Source of the DNA: Bacteroides fluxus YIT 12057
Lineage (GTDB): Bacteria; Bacteroidota; Bacteroidia; Bacteroidales; Bacteroidaceae
Assembly: GCF_000195635.1 (NCBI RefSeq)
Contig: NZ_GL882637.1
Span: 28,818-92,817 of the forward strand
Direction: 5' to 3'
Length of the DNA stretch: 64,000 nt
Position numbers and translations under genes: made by a program. Below, piece after piece: positions 1 through 9,002 of this stretch (positions are counted from its first letter, which is position 1; each line of letters starts with the position of its first letter). The notes below the pieces were generated by a model. It did no database searches, had not been told where the DNA came from, and worked only from the letters and a program-made list of their open reading frames with translations.

Positions 1-947
1 TTGGTACCGACCTTCGTCTGGCAAATGCTCTTGACATCTCAGTTGATGCTTTCTACCAGCTTCGCAGCCACATCATGCTCTCTGCAAGTTACGAGAACTC
101 ATCGGTGGTTGGTATACAATCGTCATACAACGATGTTGGTGAGGTCAAGAGTTATGGTTTTGAGGTAAGCGCCAAGTATGTGAAGAAAATCATTCCCGAC
201 CTCAATCTCAACTTGGGTGCCAGTTTGTCGTGGGCACGCAATGAAGTGGTCAAGTATATCGGCACACCGACCTATCCGCTGAGCAACCCTGTAGGTCATC
301 GTGTAAACGAGGCATGGGGACTCAAGTCGGCAGGCTTTTTCAAGGATCAGGCCGACATCAACGCCAGCTACCGCCAGGAATACTCTACCGTAAGCCCCGG
401 TGACATCAAGTACCAAGACCTCAACGGTGACCAAGTAATCAACGAGTTCGATATAACCAGTCTCGATGGTGCTACTGACATTCCTGAGCTCAATTACGCC
501 TTCAATGTCGGTATAGAGTATAAAGGCTTCGGTCTAAACGCATGGTTCCAGGGCACTGGTAACCACATGAAGTATCTCCCGTCAGCTATATGGGGGGGCA
601 TGGCCGACAACGGCAACCTTTCAGTAGACTACTACAACAACTGTTGGGATGTGGCCGGCGACAACGCTCTCTACCCACGTCTGACAACTCAGAACAACAG
701 CAACAACAGCCAGGCAAGCAACGTATGGTACAAGCCTGTTCACTTCTTGAAGATGCGCAACATCGAGGTTTACTATAAAGTTCCCGCAACGGTACTCTCG
801 AAGCTTTCTCTTACTGCAGCCAAGGTGTTTGTCCAGGGCGAAAACCTTCTTTCCTTCGACAACGTTGACGCCATGGATGCTGAGATACTTTCGACGGCAT
901 ATCCCATGTTCAAGGGTGTCAACATAGGTGTCACATTAACTTTCTAA
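1..947 (+). CDS. SusC/RagA-type TonB-dependent receptor, C-terminal part
   Basis: This is the C-terminal part of an outer-membrane TonB-dependent transporter of the SusC family. These proteins import oligosaccharides together with a SusD lipoprotein lid. The reading frame is open from base 3, so the gene begins outside the window; about 314 residues are visible. They contain beta-barrel-like strands, the family-typical pattern GDIKYQDLNGDQVIN (a conserved calcium-binding-like loop), a late MRNIEVYYKVP segment, and a terminal strand that ends in aromatic Phe (GVTLTF), as expected for an outer-membrane barrel. A SusD gene follows 14 nt downstream in the same orientation, which is the standard pair. 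The substrate cannot be read from this fragment. Confidence 0.93.
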   Translation, partial: GTDLRLANALDISVDAFYQLRSHIMLSASYENSSVVGIQSSYNDVGEVKSYGFEVSAKYVKKIIPDLNLNLGASLSWARNEVVKYIGTPTYPLSNPVGHRVNEAWGLKSAGFFKDQADINASYRQEYSTVSPGDIKYQDLNGDQVINEFDITSLDGATDIPELNYAFNVGIEYKGFGLNAWFQGTGNHMKYLPSAIWGGMADNGNLSVDYYNNCWDVAGDNALYPRLTTQNNSNNSQASNVWYKPVHFLKMRNIEVYYKVPATVLSKLSLTAAKVFVQGENLLSFDNVDAMDAEILSTAYPMFKGVNIGVTLTF

Positions 948-961
948 TTAAAGATATATTT

Positions 962-2656
962 ATGAACAAGATAAAATATGCTCTTTTAAGTATGGCGGCA
1001 GTAGTCTTTGCAGGCTGCGCCGACCTAAATTACAACGAAGCCTCGAATCGTGACGAGGACTGGACCTACAACAGCCCCCTCAATGGTGTCAAGGCTCTTG
1101 TCTACGATGTCTACGCACAAATGCCTAGCGAATTCAAGGACAATTCCTACGGTGATGGCGCCATGATAGCCAGTGCTACAGACGAGTCTGAGTTTGCGCT
1201 TTCCTTCTCACCCATTCACAAGTATTTCAATGGTGGTTGGACTCCTTCTAATCCTTTCTCGGCCACATGGGACAGGTCATACCGTGCCATCACTCAAGTA
1301 CACATGTACCTTGAGCGCATCCACAAGATAGACCTGTCGGATTATGAATATGATCCCGACTATCAGACGATGGTGCAGCAGTTTGAGATATTCCCTTACG
1401 AGTTGCGTTTCCTCCGTGCCTATTTTTACTTCGAGTTGGTACGTGCCTACGGCGATGTACCTTTGGTGACCACAACCCTCACCAATGAACAGGCCAACAG
1501 CGTGGAACGCACTCCAGCCAAGGATGTGTTCAAGTTCATCATCAATGAATTGGATGCCGTGGCTGAATATCTGCCCGTATCGTATAATGACATTCCTGGT
1601 CAGGAAATTGGTCGTGCCACCCGTGGTGCCGCCCTTGCATTGAAGGCACGCGCACTTCTTTATCAAGCTTCACCCTTGTTTAATGCAGACAACAACAAGG
1701 AACTTTGGAAAGAGGCCGCTGCTGCCAGCAAGGTAATCATCGATAATGCACAGCGCTGGGGCTACAAACTCAGCGAATATGCCAACCTATGGGGGCACGA
1801 TACATTCACCAATCCTGAATTTATCTTTGTTCTTGGCACCCAGGCAAGCAACACCTTCGAGCAGTACAATTATCCAGTGGGTGTAGAGAACGGCAACTCC
1901 GGCAACTGCCCTACGCAAGCACTGGTGGACGCATACGAATATCAAGCCGACGGCAAAACATTCAAGGAGAAACATCCTGGAGATGTTGATGTGACTACTG
2001 AGAATCCATACGATGGCCTCGACCCACGTTTCGAACTCACTGTAGTGAAGAACGGCGATCTTTGGCCGTCTAACACAGCTCAGCAGATTGCCATTGAAAC
2101 GTATCAGAGTGGCTTCAACGGTGCTCCCAAGTATGGCGCAACTCCCACGGGCTACTACCTGAAGAAGTTTGTGGACGGCAACTGTGTCACCACTGCCAAC
2201 AACCAGACTACAACACGCCACAACTGGATTGTAATGCGTCTGGCTGAGGTTTACCTCAACTATGCAGAGGCCATGTACAACTACTACGGTAATGCTGACG
2301 AACAGGGCGATTTTGGCATGTCGGCCAACGAGGCTATCAATGTGCTTCGTAACCGTCCCGACATCATGATGCCTGAATTCCAAGGAAACAATGATTTCGA
2401 AGAGCGCTACATGCGTGAGCGTATGGTAGAGCTTGCTTTCGAAGGTCAGCGTTTCTGGGATGTACGTCGATGGAAAAAAGGGGGCGAGTTCTTCAAGAAT
2501 GTTGATGTGGCAGACTTCAAACTGAATGGGAACGGCAATTTGATTCTCAATCGGGTTACTAAGACTCGCCAGTGGGACGAGAAGTACAACCTGTACCCGA
2601 TTCCGCAATCTGAAATTCAGAAGAATGGCAATCTGAAGCAGAACCCCAATTGGTAA
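962..2656 (+). CDS. SusD/RagB family nutrient-binding lipoprotein
   Basis: This is the surface lipoprotein that closes the SusC barrel and binds the glycan in Bacteroidetes Sus-like systems. The 564-residue product starts with a lipoprotein signal that ends at a Cys near residue 19 (VVFAGC). It has the usual SusD features: an N-terminal region followed by LRFLRAYFYFELVRAYGDVPLV, a TPR-like helical core, and the C-terminal block with RxRMVELAFEGQRFWDVRRW and the closing LYPIPQSEIQKN motif. The length is normal for the family. It lies 14 nt after susC and about 35 nt before an IPT-domain lipoprotein, so the three are probably one transcript. The substrate is not predictable from sequence alone. 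Confidence 0.96.
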   Translation: MNKIKYALLSMAAVVFAGCADLNYNEASNRDEDWTYNSPLNGVKALVYDVYAQMPSEFKDNSYGDGAMIASATDESEFALSFSPIHKYFNGGWTPSNPFSATWDRSYRAITQVHMYLERIHKIDLSDYEYDPDYQTMVQQFEIFPYELRFLRAYFYFELVRAYGDVPLVTTTLTNEQANSVERTPAKDVFKFIINELDAVAEYLPVSYNDIPGQEIGRATRGAALALKARALLYQASPLFNADNNKELWKEAAAASKVIIDNAQRWGYKLSEYANLWGHDTFTNPEFIFVLGTQASNTFEQYNYPVGVENGNSGNCPTQALVDAYEYQADGKTFKEKHPGDVDVTTENPYDGLDPRFELTVVKNGDLWPSNTAQQIAIETYQSGFNGAPKYGATPTGYYLKKFVDGNCVTTANNQTTTRHNWIVMRLAEVYLNYAEAMYNYYGNADEQGDFGMSANEAINVLRNRPDIMMPEFQGNNDFEERYMRERMVELAFEGQRFWDVRRWKKGGEFFKNVDVADFKLNGNGNLILNRVTKTRQWDEKYNLYPIPQSEIQKNGNLKQNPNW

Positions 2657-2691
2657 AACGGATTCAACGAATTTTCAAACGAATAAGATTT

Positions 2692-3051
2692 ATGAAAAAA
2701 CATATTATATATCTTCTGGTCTCAGTATTCACATTGCTGTCGAACATGGCACTGATCTCGTGCAGCGATGACGATGTGGCGGACGCCAACGATGTGCTTG
2801 TGGTAAAGTCTGTCCTGCCTATAAAAGTCATGGAAGGACAAGTTGTCACCATCGCTGGTACGGGTCTTGAGAAGGCCACTTCCGTCGTATTTCCCGGTAA
2901 TGTCTCTGTGAACAACATTACCAAAGTAGGCAACGGCTATATCTCTGTAATAACTCCTGCCGGCATCTCTGCAGAGGGGGGAACAGTGACAATCGAAGCC
3001 GACGGCGAATCGGCAGAGTCGGTCATGGCGCTGACTGTCGGCAAGCCTTAA
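2692..3051 (+). CDS. IPT/TIG-domain surface lipoprotein, N-terminal part (cut by in-frame stop)
   Basis: This encodes the first 119 residues of a putative surface glycan-binding lipoprotein (SusE/SusF-position gene). I chose the start at 2692 because it gives a clean lipoprotein signal, MKKHIIYLLVSVFT to LISCS, with the lipobox Cys near residue 23. An in-frame upstream start at 2650 overlaps susD and has no signal. An IPT/TIG immunoglobulin-like domain follows (DVLVVKSVLPIKVMEGQVV to TVTIEADGES). The frame meets TAA at 3049-3051 and then stays open in the same frame to 4047, where a second IPT-like domain begins at once. I read the two parts as one gene broken by a nonsense codon; a sequencing error cannot be excluded. 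As it stands, the product would be a single exported IPT domain without a ligand-binding end. Confidence 0.75.
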   Translation: MKKHIIYLLVSVFTLLSNMALISCSDDDVADANDVLVVKSVLPIKVMEGQVVTIAGTGLEKATSVVFPGNVSVNNITKVGNGYISVITPAGISAEGGTVTIEADGESAESVMALTVGKP

Positions 3052-3054
3052 CCT

Positions 3055-4047
3055 ATGCGCGTGGCCCCTCTTGACAAAGCAATAAAAATCAACGAATGTA
3101 TGGAGGTATATGGCAATGACCTTGAATTTATTACCAAAGCTTATTTCCCCGGTGAAGACGGCAAGGACATTGTTGTAGATGCAAGCGACTTTAAGCGCAA
3201 AGCCACCGGTTCTCTATACATCTATTCGCCAATGGGCATAAAAGCCGGACCTGCCCAAGTTGTCCTTGAAGACTGTAGTGGCAAGAAATATACTTTACCA
3301 GAGGTTACGTTGTCTGACGAGGTTGTAGGCGGCAGCGGAGAAACTGGAGGTGAAGGATACGCTCCAATCTGGGAAGGAGATGTCTATATCTATGATTGGG
3401 CTAACTGGCAGTATCTGACATCAGACCAGCTTAGTCTTGAAGATATTCAGATTCACGAAGGTCTCATGATCCGTCTTACCTTCGATAATCCCGACGGTGC
3501 CAGCGTATGCGTATGTGATGCCAATTGGGGGGCACCCGATATTGACGGCGAAGGCAATAACAGTGTATGGGTTGCTGCAGGTACTACCGAACTTGAATTC
3601 CCCATATCGCAGGGTATGGCAGAAACTCTGAAAGCTGGTGGTGGTATCATTGTCGGCGGTGGTAACTACACACTAAAGAAGATTGAGCTGTTCCGCGAGT
3701 ATCCTACACTTTGGGCGGGCGAATACACTACTGGCTGGTGGTGGTATCTCCCGGCATCTGAGCTTGACCTCTCGGCAATCACGCCAGAAGCCGGCCAAAC
3801 CATCAGGTTCACGTTCACTCACCATGATGCTCCTCAGACTTTCTGCCTGTGTGATGGTTGGTGGGGGGCTCCTTTCATCCGAGACGGCGGTGAAAGCGAC
3901 AATAACATCGTTCTTGCTGCCGGTGAGGACTTCCTGGAATTCGAAATCTCGGAAGGTATGGCGGCAACAATGAATGGCGAATCTGAAACAGCTCTCATCA
4001 TCGGCGGTGACATAACAATCACCAAGATTCAGATTAAGACAGATTAA
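3055..4047 (+). pseudogene. C-terminal part of the split IPT lipoprotein, with a tandem binding domain
   Basis: This is the downstream half of the gene that begins at 2692, in the same frame and separated only by a TAA codon and one Pro codon. It opens with a second IPT/TIG-like domain (about residues 1-95), then a short Gly-rich linker (GGSGETGGEG), then two related domains of about 105 residues each. The first begins APIWEGDVYIYDWANWQYL and the second PTLWAGEYTTGWWWYL. Both contain a C-x-C-(D)-x-x-W-G-A-P core and an ELDLS/QLSLEDI segment. The layout is that of surface glycan-binding proteins in SusCD loci. Started at its own ATG it would have no signal peptide and could not be exported, so it is probably not functional unless the stop is read through or is an assembly error. 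A hairpin terminator follows at 4091. Confidence 0.7.
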
Positions 4048-4090
4048 ACTTTATACAAAGAAGTCATAGTCTGGTATCTGTAAACATTTC

Positions 4091-4129
4091 AAGTCTGCCG
4101 GAGAGCTGAAGTTCTTCGGCGGACTTTTT
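4091..4129 (+). terminator. Rho-independent terminator after the susCD locus
   Basis: Arms AAGTCTGCCG (4091-4100) and CGGCGGACTT (4117-4126) pair over 10 bp with one G-U pair, around a 16-nt loop. A run of T follows. This closes the SusCD transcription unit. Confidence 0.75.
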
Positions 4130-4149
4130 GTAACGTATTTGGAACAAGG

Positions 4150-4377
4150 ATGATTGTATCATTGTGTTTATAGATCTTGGTGATAATAGCGTTGGCATTT
4201 GCTTGTGTTTTACTGCTTCTTCGCCTGAAGGCTTTGGAGCAACGAACAGTAGCACAGCCTACGGAGACGGAACGAAAACTCAATTTGCAGAATCTCCTAA
4301 TAAAAAAGAGACGGGAAACTTACCATCCGGCCATCGGGACCGTAGCCATAATCTGCGTGCATAGTGCATTCAGATGA
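4150..4377 (+). pseudogene. Possible remnant of a membrane-anchored regulator
   Basis: The frame reads MIVSLCL, a TAG stop at 4171, then a strongly hydrophobic helix (ILVIIALAFACVLLLL) followed by RLKALEQR and a charged, Gln/Glu/Lys-rich stretch that ends at 4377. A single membrane helix followed by a charged coiled-coil-like linker resembles the junction in Bacteroides TPR-LuxR or hybrid sensor regulators that often flank SusCD loci. No ATG-initiated ORF covers it and no catalytic or DNA-binding domain is present. I offer it only as a decayed fragment; it could also be chance. Confidence 0.25.
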
Positions 4378-4467
4378 CGAAAAATACTTTATCTTTGCCG
4401 ACAAACATATTTGCAAGATATCAGGATGAAGAAAAATCTATCCTTACCACCAAGAACATCCTGTAAG

Positions 4468-5235
4468 ATGGAACGATATTTCTATTACCTGCCACTTCTG
4501 CTGTCGGGCTGTCTAATGTGCGGTTGCGGCGGAAAGCAAGCGTCCGGGCAAATGCAGAGCCCGGACACGGAAGAAACCATCCCGCACACCGGCACCATGG
4601 CGGCACCTGCCCCTCCGGCCCCGCCCAAGAGCCATACTGCCCGTTACCTGGACTCCCTCGGTTTGGTCAACATCGCCGAGGCGGACAGCAGCATTGCCAT
4701 TGAATTGATGTACACCCACGCCGACAACTTCACCGGAATCCTGTTGTATGAAGACTTGAAGGAAGCCTATCTGCACCCCGATGCCATGGAAAGTCTGAAG
4801 CAGGCGCAACGTCTTCTGAAAGAACGGCATCCCGGTTACAGCCTCATCGTATATGACGCCGCGCGCCCCATGTCCGTACAGCAGAAGATGTGGAACGCCG
4901 TGAAAGGCACTTCCAAGTACATATATGTCTCCAACCCTTCCCGTGGCGGCGGACTGCATAATTACGGACTGGCAGTAGATATCAGTATTCTCGATGAGAA
5001 AGGAGTGCCGCTACCCATGGGCACCCCGGTAGATTACCTGGGCAAAGAAGCCCATATCACGGAAGAGTCCCGGCTCGTAGCACAAGGCAAAATCACGGAA
5101 CAGGAACGGAAGAACCGGTTACTGCTGCGGCAAGTAATGAAAGAAGCCGGATTCCGCCCGCTGCCCAGTGAGTGGTGGCACTTCAACCGGTACAGCAGGC
5201 AGACGGCGCGGGAGAGATATCGGGTCATTCCCTAA
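4468..5235 (+). CDS. D-alanyl-D-alanine dipeptidase (VanX-like, peptidase M15D), lipoprotein
   Basis: This is a zinc peptidase that cleaves D-Ala-D-Ala, either for cell-wall turnover or to use the dipeptide as a nutrient. I prefer the start at 4468 because it gives a lipoprotein signal (MERYFYYLPLLLSGC to CGCGG); starts at 4411 or 4426 are possible and would add up to 19 residues. The mature protein has a Pro/Ala-rich linker and then the M15D domain. Visible motifs are YDAARP near residue 130, HNYGLAVDIS near 164 (zinc His and Asp) and EWWHF near 236 (catalytic Glu and zinc His). A -7 box at 4390-4397 fits a leader upstream of 4426 or 4468. It converges with the GH3 gene. There are no van regulatory or ligase genes nearby, so glycopeptide resistance is not indicated. 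Confidence 0.88.
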   Translation: MERYFYYLPLLLSGCLMCGCGGKQASGQMQSPDTEETIPHTGTMAAPAPPAPPKSHTARYLDSLGLVNIAEADSSIAIELMYTHADNFTGILLYEDLKEAYLHPDAMESLKQAQRLLKERHPGYSLIVYDAARPMSVQQKMWNAVKGTSKYIYVSNPSRGGGLHNYGLAVDISILDEKGVPLPMGTPVDYLGKEAHITEESRLVAQGKITEQERKNRLLLRQVMKEAGFRPLPSEWWHFNRYSRQTARERYRVIP

Positions 5236-5277
5236 AGCCCAGCCCCGATTCTTCCCCTTTAAAGGCAAGTATGACCC

Positions 5278-7605
5278 TTATTCCAAGCTCATACCAGGTT
5301 TCAACACGTCATTCACCTTCTGAGTGAACTCCTTGGAAAGTGTATAGACCGAAGTTGCACGGATATCCTCTACAGACGCACCGAACTTCACCGTATAACG
5401 TCCCTTCGCACTGACCCAGCTTTGTACGGCCTCGTCGAAAGAAGCCAAAGCATAATTGGTGACATCAAAAGTCAGCGTTTCACTCTCACCCGGCTGAAGG
5501 AGACGGGTCTTGGCAAATGATTTCAACTCAAGGGCCGGTTTCTGCAACCCGCCTCCGGGAGCCGATACATAAAGCTGCACAACTTCCTTGCCCGCCACCT
5601 TTCCGGTATTGGTCACAACAATACTGGCCTTGAAACCATCGGCAGATGCTTTCACAGCCGATTTGCCATAACTGAAAGTAGTGTAACTCAAGCCATAACC
5701 GAAAGGATAGGACACCTTCTTGCCTGCCGTGGCAAAATAACGGTAGCCCACATTGATGCCCTCTTGATGGAGTGTATAGTCCACATTCCGTTTAGCCCAT
5801 TTCCCGGCGCCTTCAACGGGCTTTCCCGGTACTTGGGACGCTGTGGTGGGGAAATTCAATGAAGAGGGATGATCCATTGCACTGACAGGGAAAGTCATGG
5901 TCAGCTTGCCGGAAGGATTTTCCTTGCCCACCAGCAAATCGGTTACCGAGTTCCCGCCTTCCTCTCCGGGCTGCCATGCCAAAAGGATGGCATCGGGAAG
6001 TTCCTTCCAGGAAGCAGTCTCTATCACGCCGCCCGCATTGATGACCACTACCACCTTTTTGCCCTCGGCATGGAAAGCAGCGCACAAGTCATCCAGCAGC
6101 TGGCGTTCCTGTGCAGTGAGGTTAAAGTCATCTTTTACCTTCCGATCCCATGCTTCCCCGCCCTGTCTCCCGACAGTAAAGACAGCGACATCCGCTTTCT
6201 TGGCCTGCTTGTCAATGCAAGTTCTCGATACGCTCATTTCCGGAAAAATATCACGTCCCCAACGCCAGTCGAAGGAAAGGCGTTCGCTTTCGGTCTTGGC
6301 TTCCTGGTAATCCTTATAGGCAAGATAGAGTTTCTTCAAGTCTTCCGTCACTTCCAGTCCGGCATTGTCCAGCCCCTGCATCAGATTTACCACATAAGGC
6401 TTGCAGACATTGCCCGAGCCCATACCGCCGGCAATGAAGTCATAGGAAGTGATGCCGAACAAGGCAACTTTCTTCAAGTCCTTCAACGGCAAAGTATTGT
6501 CTTCATTCTTCAGCAATACCATACCTTCAGCTGCCGAACGGCGTGTCACGGCCGCATGGGCCTCCAAGGCAGGTTGCTCACTGTATTTATAGCCACGGAA
6601 ACGGGGAGTCTTCACAATGTATTCCAATATCCGCCTCACGCAAGCGTCCACATCCTCTACAGACAGTTCACCGCTTTTCACCTTGGCAATGATTTCTTCA
6701 CTCTGGGCAGGCATTCCCGGCTCCATCAGGTCATTGCCCGCATGCACCTGGGCGGCAGTATTACGCTGTCCTATCCAATCGGTCATCACAATGCCGTCGA
6801 AGCCCCACTCGTCCCGCAGGACGGTAGTCAGCAGCTCACGGTTTTCCTGTGTGTAAACGCCGTTCAACCGGTTGTAAGAAGACATCACTGTCCACGGTTT
6901 CCCTTCCTTGACAGCTATTTCAAAACCTTTCAAATAGATTTCACGGACGGCACGCTGAGACACGACCTCATCCACATGGTTGCGGTTGGTCTCCTGGCTG
7001 TTGACGGCAAAGTGCTTGATGCTGGTTCCCACTCCGTTCTTCTGGATGCCCCTTACAAAAGCGGCAGCCATCTTGCCCGTCACCAACGGGTCTTCGGAAT
7101 AGTATTCAAAGTTACGCCCGCAAAGCGGAGAACGGTGAATGTTCATGCCCGGTGCCAGAAGGACATCAATGCCATAATCCAGCACTTCTTCTCCCATAGC
7201 CTTTCCTACGGACTCCACCAAATCCACGTTCCAGGTTGTGGCAAGGGAGGTACCTACCGGGAAACCGGTAGCATGATAGGGACGGGAACTGCCTTCACGT
7301 GTAGGCTGGATACGAACTCCGGCAGGACCGTCCGACAGGACGGTGGGAGGGATTCCCAAACGCTCGATGCCCTGCGTAAGTCCTGCGGCTCCCGGTACCA
7401 CAGCTTCAGTGAAACCGATGGTAGTGGCATTTCCGCCGCCGTACGACTTGTTGCGTCCACCTACCAGCAGGGAGGCTTTCTCTTCCAGGGTCATTGCCTT
7501 CAGGATTTCATCTACATTACCGGCATTCAGTTTGAGTTGTTGCGCTTCAGCCCGTCCTACCCCGGACAGCAGCAAAGCGACGATAGTAATTTTGTACAGT
7601 TTCAT
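5278..7605 (-). CDS. Glycoside hydrolase family 3 beta-glucosidase
   Basis: This secreted or periplasmic exo-glycosidase of family GH3 releases glucose or a related sugar from oligosaccharide ends. The 775-residue product has a signal peptide (MKLYKITIVALLLSGVGRAEAQ). The N-terminal TIM-barrel domain contains GPAGVR, the substrate-binding KHFAVNSQETNR and the nucleophile motif GIVMTDW (Asp near residue 275). The alpha/beta sandwich domain contains AEGMVLLKN. The C-terminal fibronectin-III-like domain starts near residue 640 (VVTNTGKVAGKEVVQLYV). The length is typical. It stands alone between the convergent dipeptidase gene and the divergent methyltransferase gene. The exact sugar specificity cannot be told from sequence. 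Confidence 0.95.
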   Translation of the reverse strand: MKLYKITIVALLLSGVGRAEAQQLKLNAGNVDEILKAMTLEEKASLLVGGRNKSYGGGNATTIGFTEAVVPGAAGLTQGIERLGIPPTVLSDGPAGVRIQPTREGSSRPYHATGFPVGTSLATTWNVDLVESVGKAMGEEVLDYGIDVLLAPGMNIHRSPLCGRNFEYYSEDPLVTGKMAAAFVRGIQKNGVGTSIKHFAVNSQETNRNHVDEVVSQRAVREIYLKGFEIAVKEGKPWTVMSSYNRLNGVYTQENRELLTTVLRDEWGFDGIVMTDWIGQRNTAAQVHAGNDLMEPGMPAQSEEIIAKVKSGELSVEDVDACVRRILEYIVKTPRFRGYKYSEQPALEAHAAVTRRSAAEGMVLLKNEDNTLPLKDLKKVALFGITSYDFIAGGMGSGNVCKPYVVNLMQGLDNAGLEVTEDLKKLYLAYKDYQEAKTESERLSFDWRWGRDIFPEMSVSRTCIDKQAKKADVAVFTVGRQGGEAWDRKVKDDFNLTAQERQLLDDLCAAFHAEGKKVVVVINAGGVIETASWKELPDAILLAWQPGEEGGNSVTDLLVGKENPSGKLTMTFPVSAMDHPSSLNFPTTASQVPGKPVEGAGKWAKRNVDYTLHQEGINVGYRYFATAGKKVSYPFGYGLSYTTFSYGKSAVKASADGFKASIVVTNTGKVAGKEVVQLYVSAPGGGLQKPALELKSFAKTRLLQPGESETLTFDVTNYALASFDEAVQSWVSAKGRYTVKFGASVEDIRATSVYTLSKEFTQKVNDVLKPGMSLE

Positions 7606-7674
7606 AATTGTGTCATTAGTAAATCAGATAATCAGTTTCACCTGCAATATTACCACATTTTTTCGGGATTACAC

Positions 7675-7682
7675 TATCTTTG
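7675..7682 (+). promoter_or_regulatory. -7 box of the methyltransferase promoter
   Basis: TATCTTTG matches the Bacteroidetes -7 consensus TAnnTTTG. The expected transcription start is near 7689, which rules out upstream in-frame starts and supports translation from the ATG at 7703. Confidence 0.6.
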
Positions 7683-7702
7683 CACCTCCATTCAACAAGA
7701 TT

Positions 7703-8914
7703 ATGACATTGAACGAAGACACCCTCCGCTTTATCCGCGAACACCGTCGAGACGACGTGCGTGCCCTTGCCCTGCAGGCACGGAAATATCCGTCGGTGAA
7801 CATGCCCGCCGCCATCACGCAGATAGCAGGCTGGCAGGCGGCAAAGGAAAAAGTGCCTGCATGGGCACAGACAGAAGGAATTCTCTACCCCGCCCATCTC
7901 TCATTGGAACAGTGCTCGTCGGAGCTGACGGCACGCTACAAAGCAGGAATCATCCAAGAGCTGGAAGGGAAAGCATCCGCCGGCACTTTCACCGACCTTA
8001 CCGGAGGCTTCGGCATAGATTGTGCCTTCCTGTCCTCCTGTTTCCGGAAGGCAACCTACGTGGAACGGCAGGAGCCCCTTTGCGAAATCGCCGCGCATAA
8101 CTTCCCGCTGCTGGGGCTCGGCCACATCACCGTATGTCATGAAGACAGCGTCCGGTACCTGCAGGAAATGCAGCCTGCCGACTGGATATTCATAGATCCT
8201 GCCCGCCGTGACAGCCATGGCGGCAAGACGGTTGCCATCAGCGACTGCGAACCGGACGTGTCCGCACTCGAAGAGTTATTGCTCAAGAAAGCACGGCATA
8301 TACTCGTCAAGCTGTCCCCCATGCTGGACCTTACTCTGGCATTGAAGGATCTGGAACATGTACAAGAAGCCTGCATCGTATCCGCAGGAAACGAATGCAA
8401 GGAATTGCTGCTTGTCTTAGGACGCGGGGAGAGCCCCCGGCCGGAGGACATACCTGTCCGCTGCATAAACCTTGCCGGCGCTTCTTCCGTCCAGTCGCTC
8501 ACTTTTACCCGCAGACAGGAGAAAGACAGCGCATGCCGGTTGGCCCCCGCACTGCAGTCTTACCTTTACGAACCCAACGCTTCTGTACTGAAAGCCGGTG
8601 CATTCCGCAGTGTTTCCCATATATATAAGGTAGAGAAACTGCACCCCAACAGCCACCTTTACACCTCGGACCAGCTCATACCCGACTTTCCGGGACGTAA
8701 ATTCAAGATTACCGGGCACTGTAGCTTCAACAAGAAAGAGGTGAAAGAGATGATAGGCACAGAAAAAAAGGCAAACCTCACCGTACGCAACTTTCCCGCC
8801 AGTGTGGCCGAACTGCGCAAACGGCTGAAGCTGGCAGAGGGGGGAGAGACTTATCTCTTCGCCACGACATTGGCCGACGAGAAAAAAGTATTGATTGGCT
8901 GCCGCACGGTCTGA
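7703..8914 (+). CDS. THUMP-like class I SAM-dependent methyltransferase
   Basis: This 403-residue conserved Bacteroidetes methyltransferase is probably an RNA or other macromolecule methylase; its target is not established from sequence. The frame is open far upstream, but that part is antisense to the GH3 gene. The promoter box at 7675-7682 and the first residues MTLNEDTLRFIREH support 7703. The SAM-binding motif TDLTGGFGIDCAF lies near residues 95-108, followed by VERQEPLC (acidic ribose-binding position) and DWIFIDPARRD near 160 (motif IV). The last 100 residues, with KVEKLHPNSHLYTS and KFKITGHCSFNKKEVK, form the THUMP-like tail. It is divergent from the GH3 gene and followed by a 388-base gap with repeats. 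Confidence 0.85.
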   Translation: MTLNEDTLRFIREHRRDDVRALALQARKYPSVNMPAAITQIAGWQAAKEKVPAWAQTEGILYPAHLSLEQCSSELTARYKAGIIQELEGKASAGTFTDLTGGFGIDCAFLSSCFRKATYVERQEPLCEIAAHNFPLLGLGHITVCHEDSVRYLQEMQPADWIFIDPARRDSHGGKTVAISDCEPDVSALEELLLKKARHILVKLSPMLDLTLALKDLEHVQEACIVSAGNECKELLLVLGRGESPRPEDIPVRCINLAGASSVQSLTFTRRQEKDSACRLAPALQSYLYEPNASVLKAGAFRSVSHIYKVEKLHPNSHLYTSDQLIPDFPGRKFKITGHCSFNKKEVKEMIGTEKKANLTVRNFPASVAELRKRLKLAEGGETYLFATTLADEKKVLIGCRTV

Positions 8915-9002
8915 ACCGGCTCCCGCAGTTCCATGTCCTCCCGGAAGCGAAGCTCTCTTTTCGCCATTCTTAGGCTTTATGCACCCGCTTACTAAAAGTT
9001 AT

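Larger units (their letters stand above)
4048..4410. other. Intergenic stretch with terminator, possible gene remnant and promoter
   Basis: This 363-base stretch has no intact gene. It holds a hairpin terminator (4091-4129), a possible decayed coding segment (4150-4377), and a Bacteroides-type -7 box TATCTTTG at 4390-4397 that should drive the dipeptidase gene. Short ORFs on the minus strand here have no recognisable features. Confidence 0.6.

Noticed and set aside
4468..5235. Vancomycin-resistance vanX gene
   Set aside because: The M15D motifs match, but there are no vanH, vanA/B or vanRS genes, and the protein is a lipoprotein; a housekeeping or nutritional role is more likely.
5869..8100. 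743-residue open frame on the plus strand antisense to the GH3 gene
   Set aside because: It is a shadow of the GH3 gene in the opposite frame: no family motifs, no start signal, and the minus-strand protein has complete GH3 motifs.
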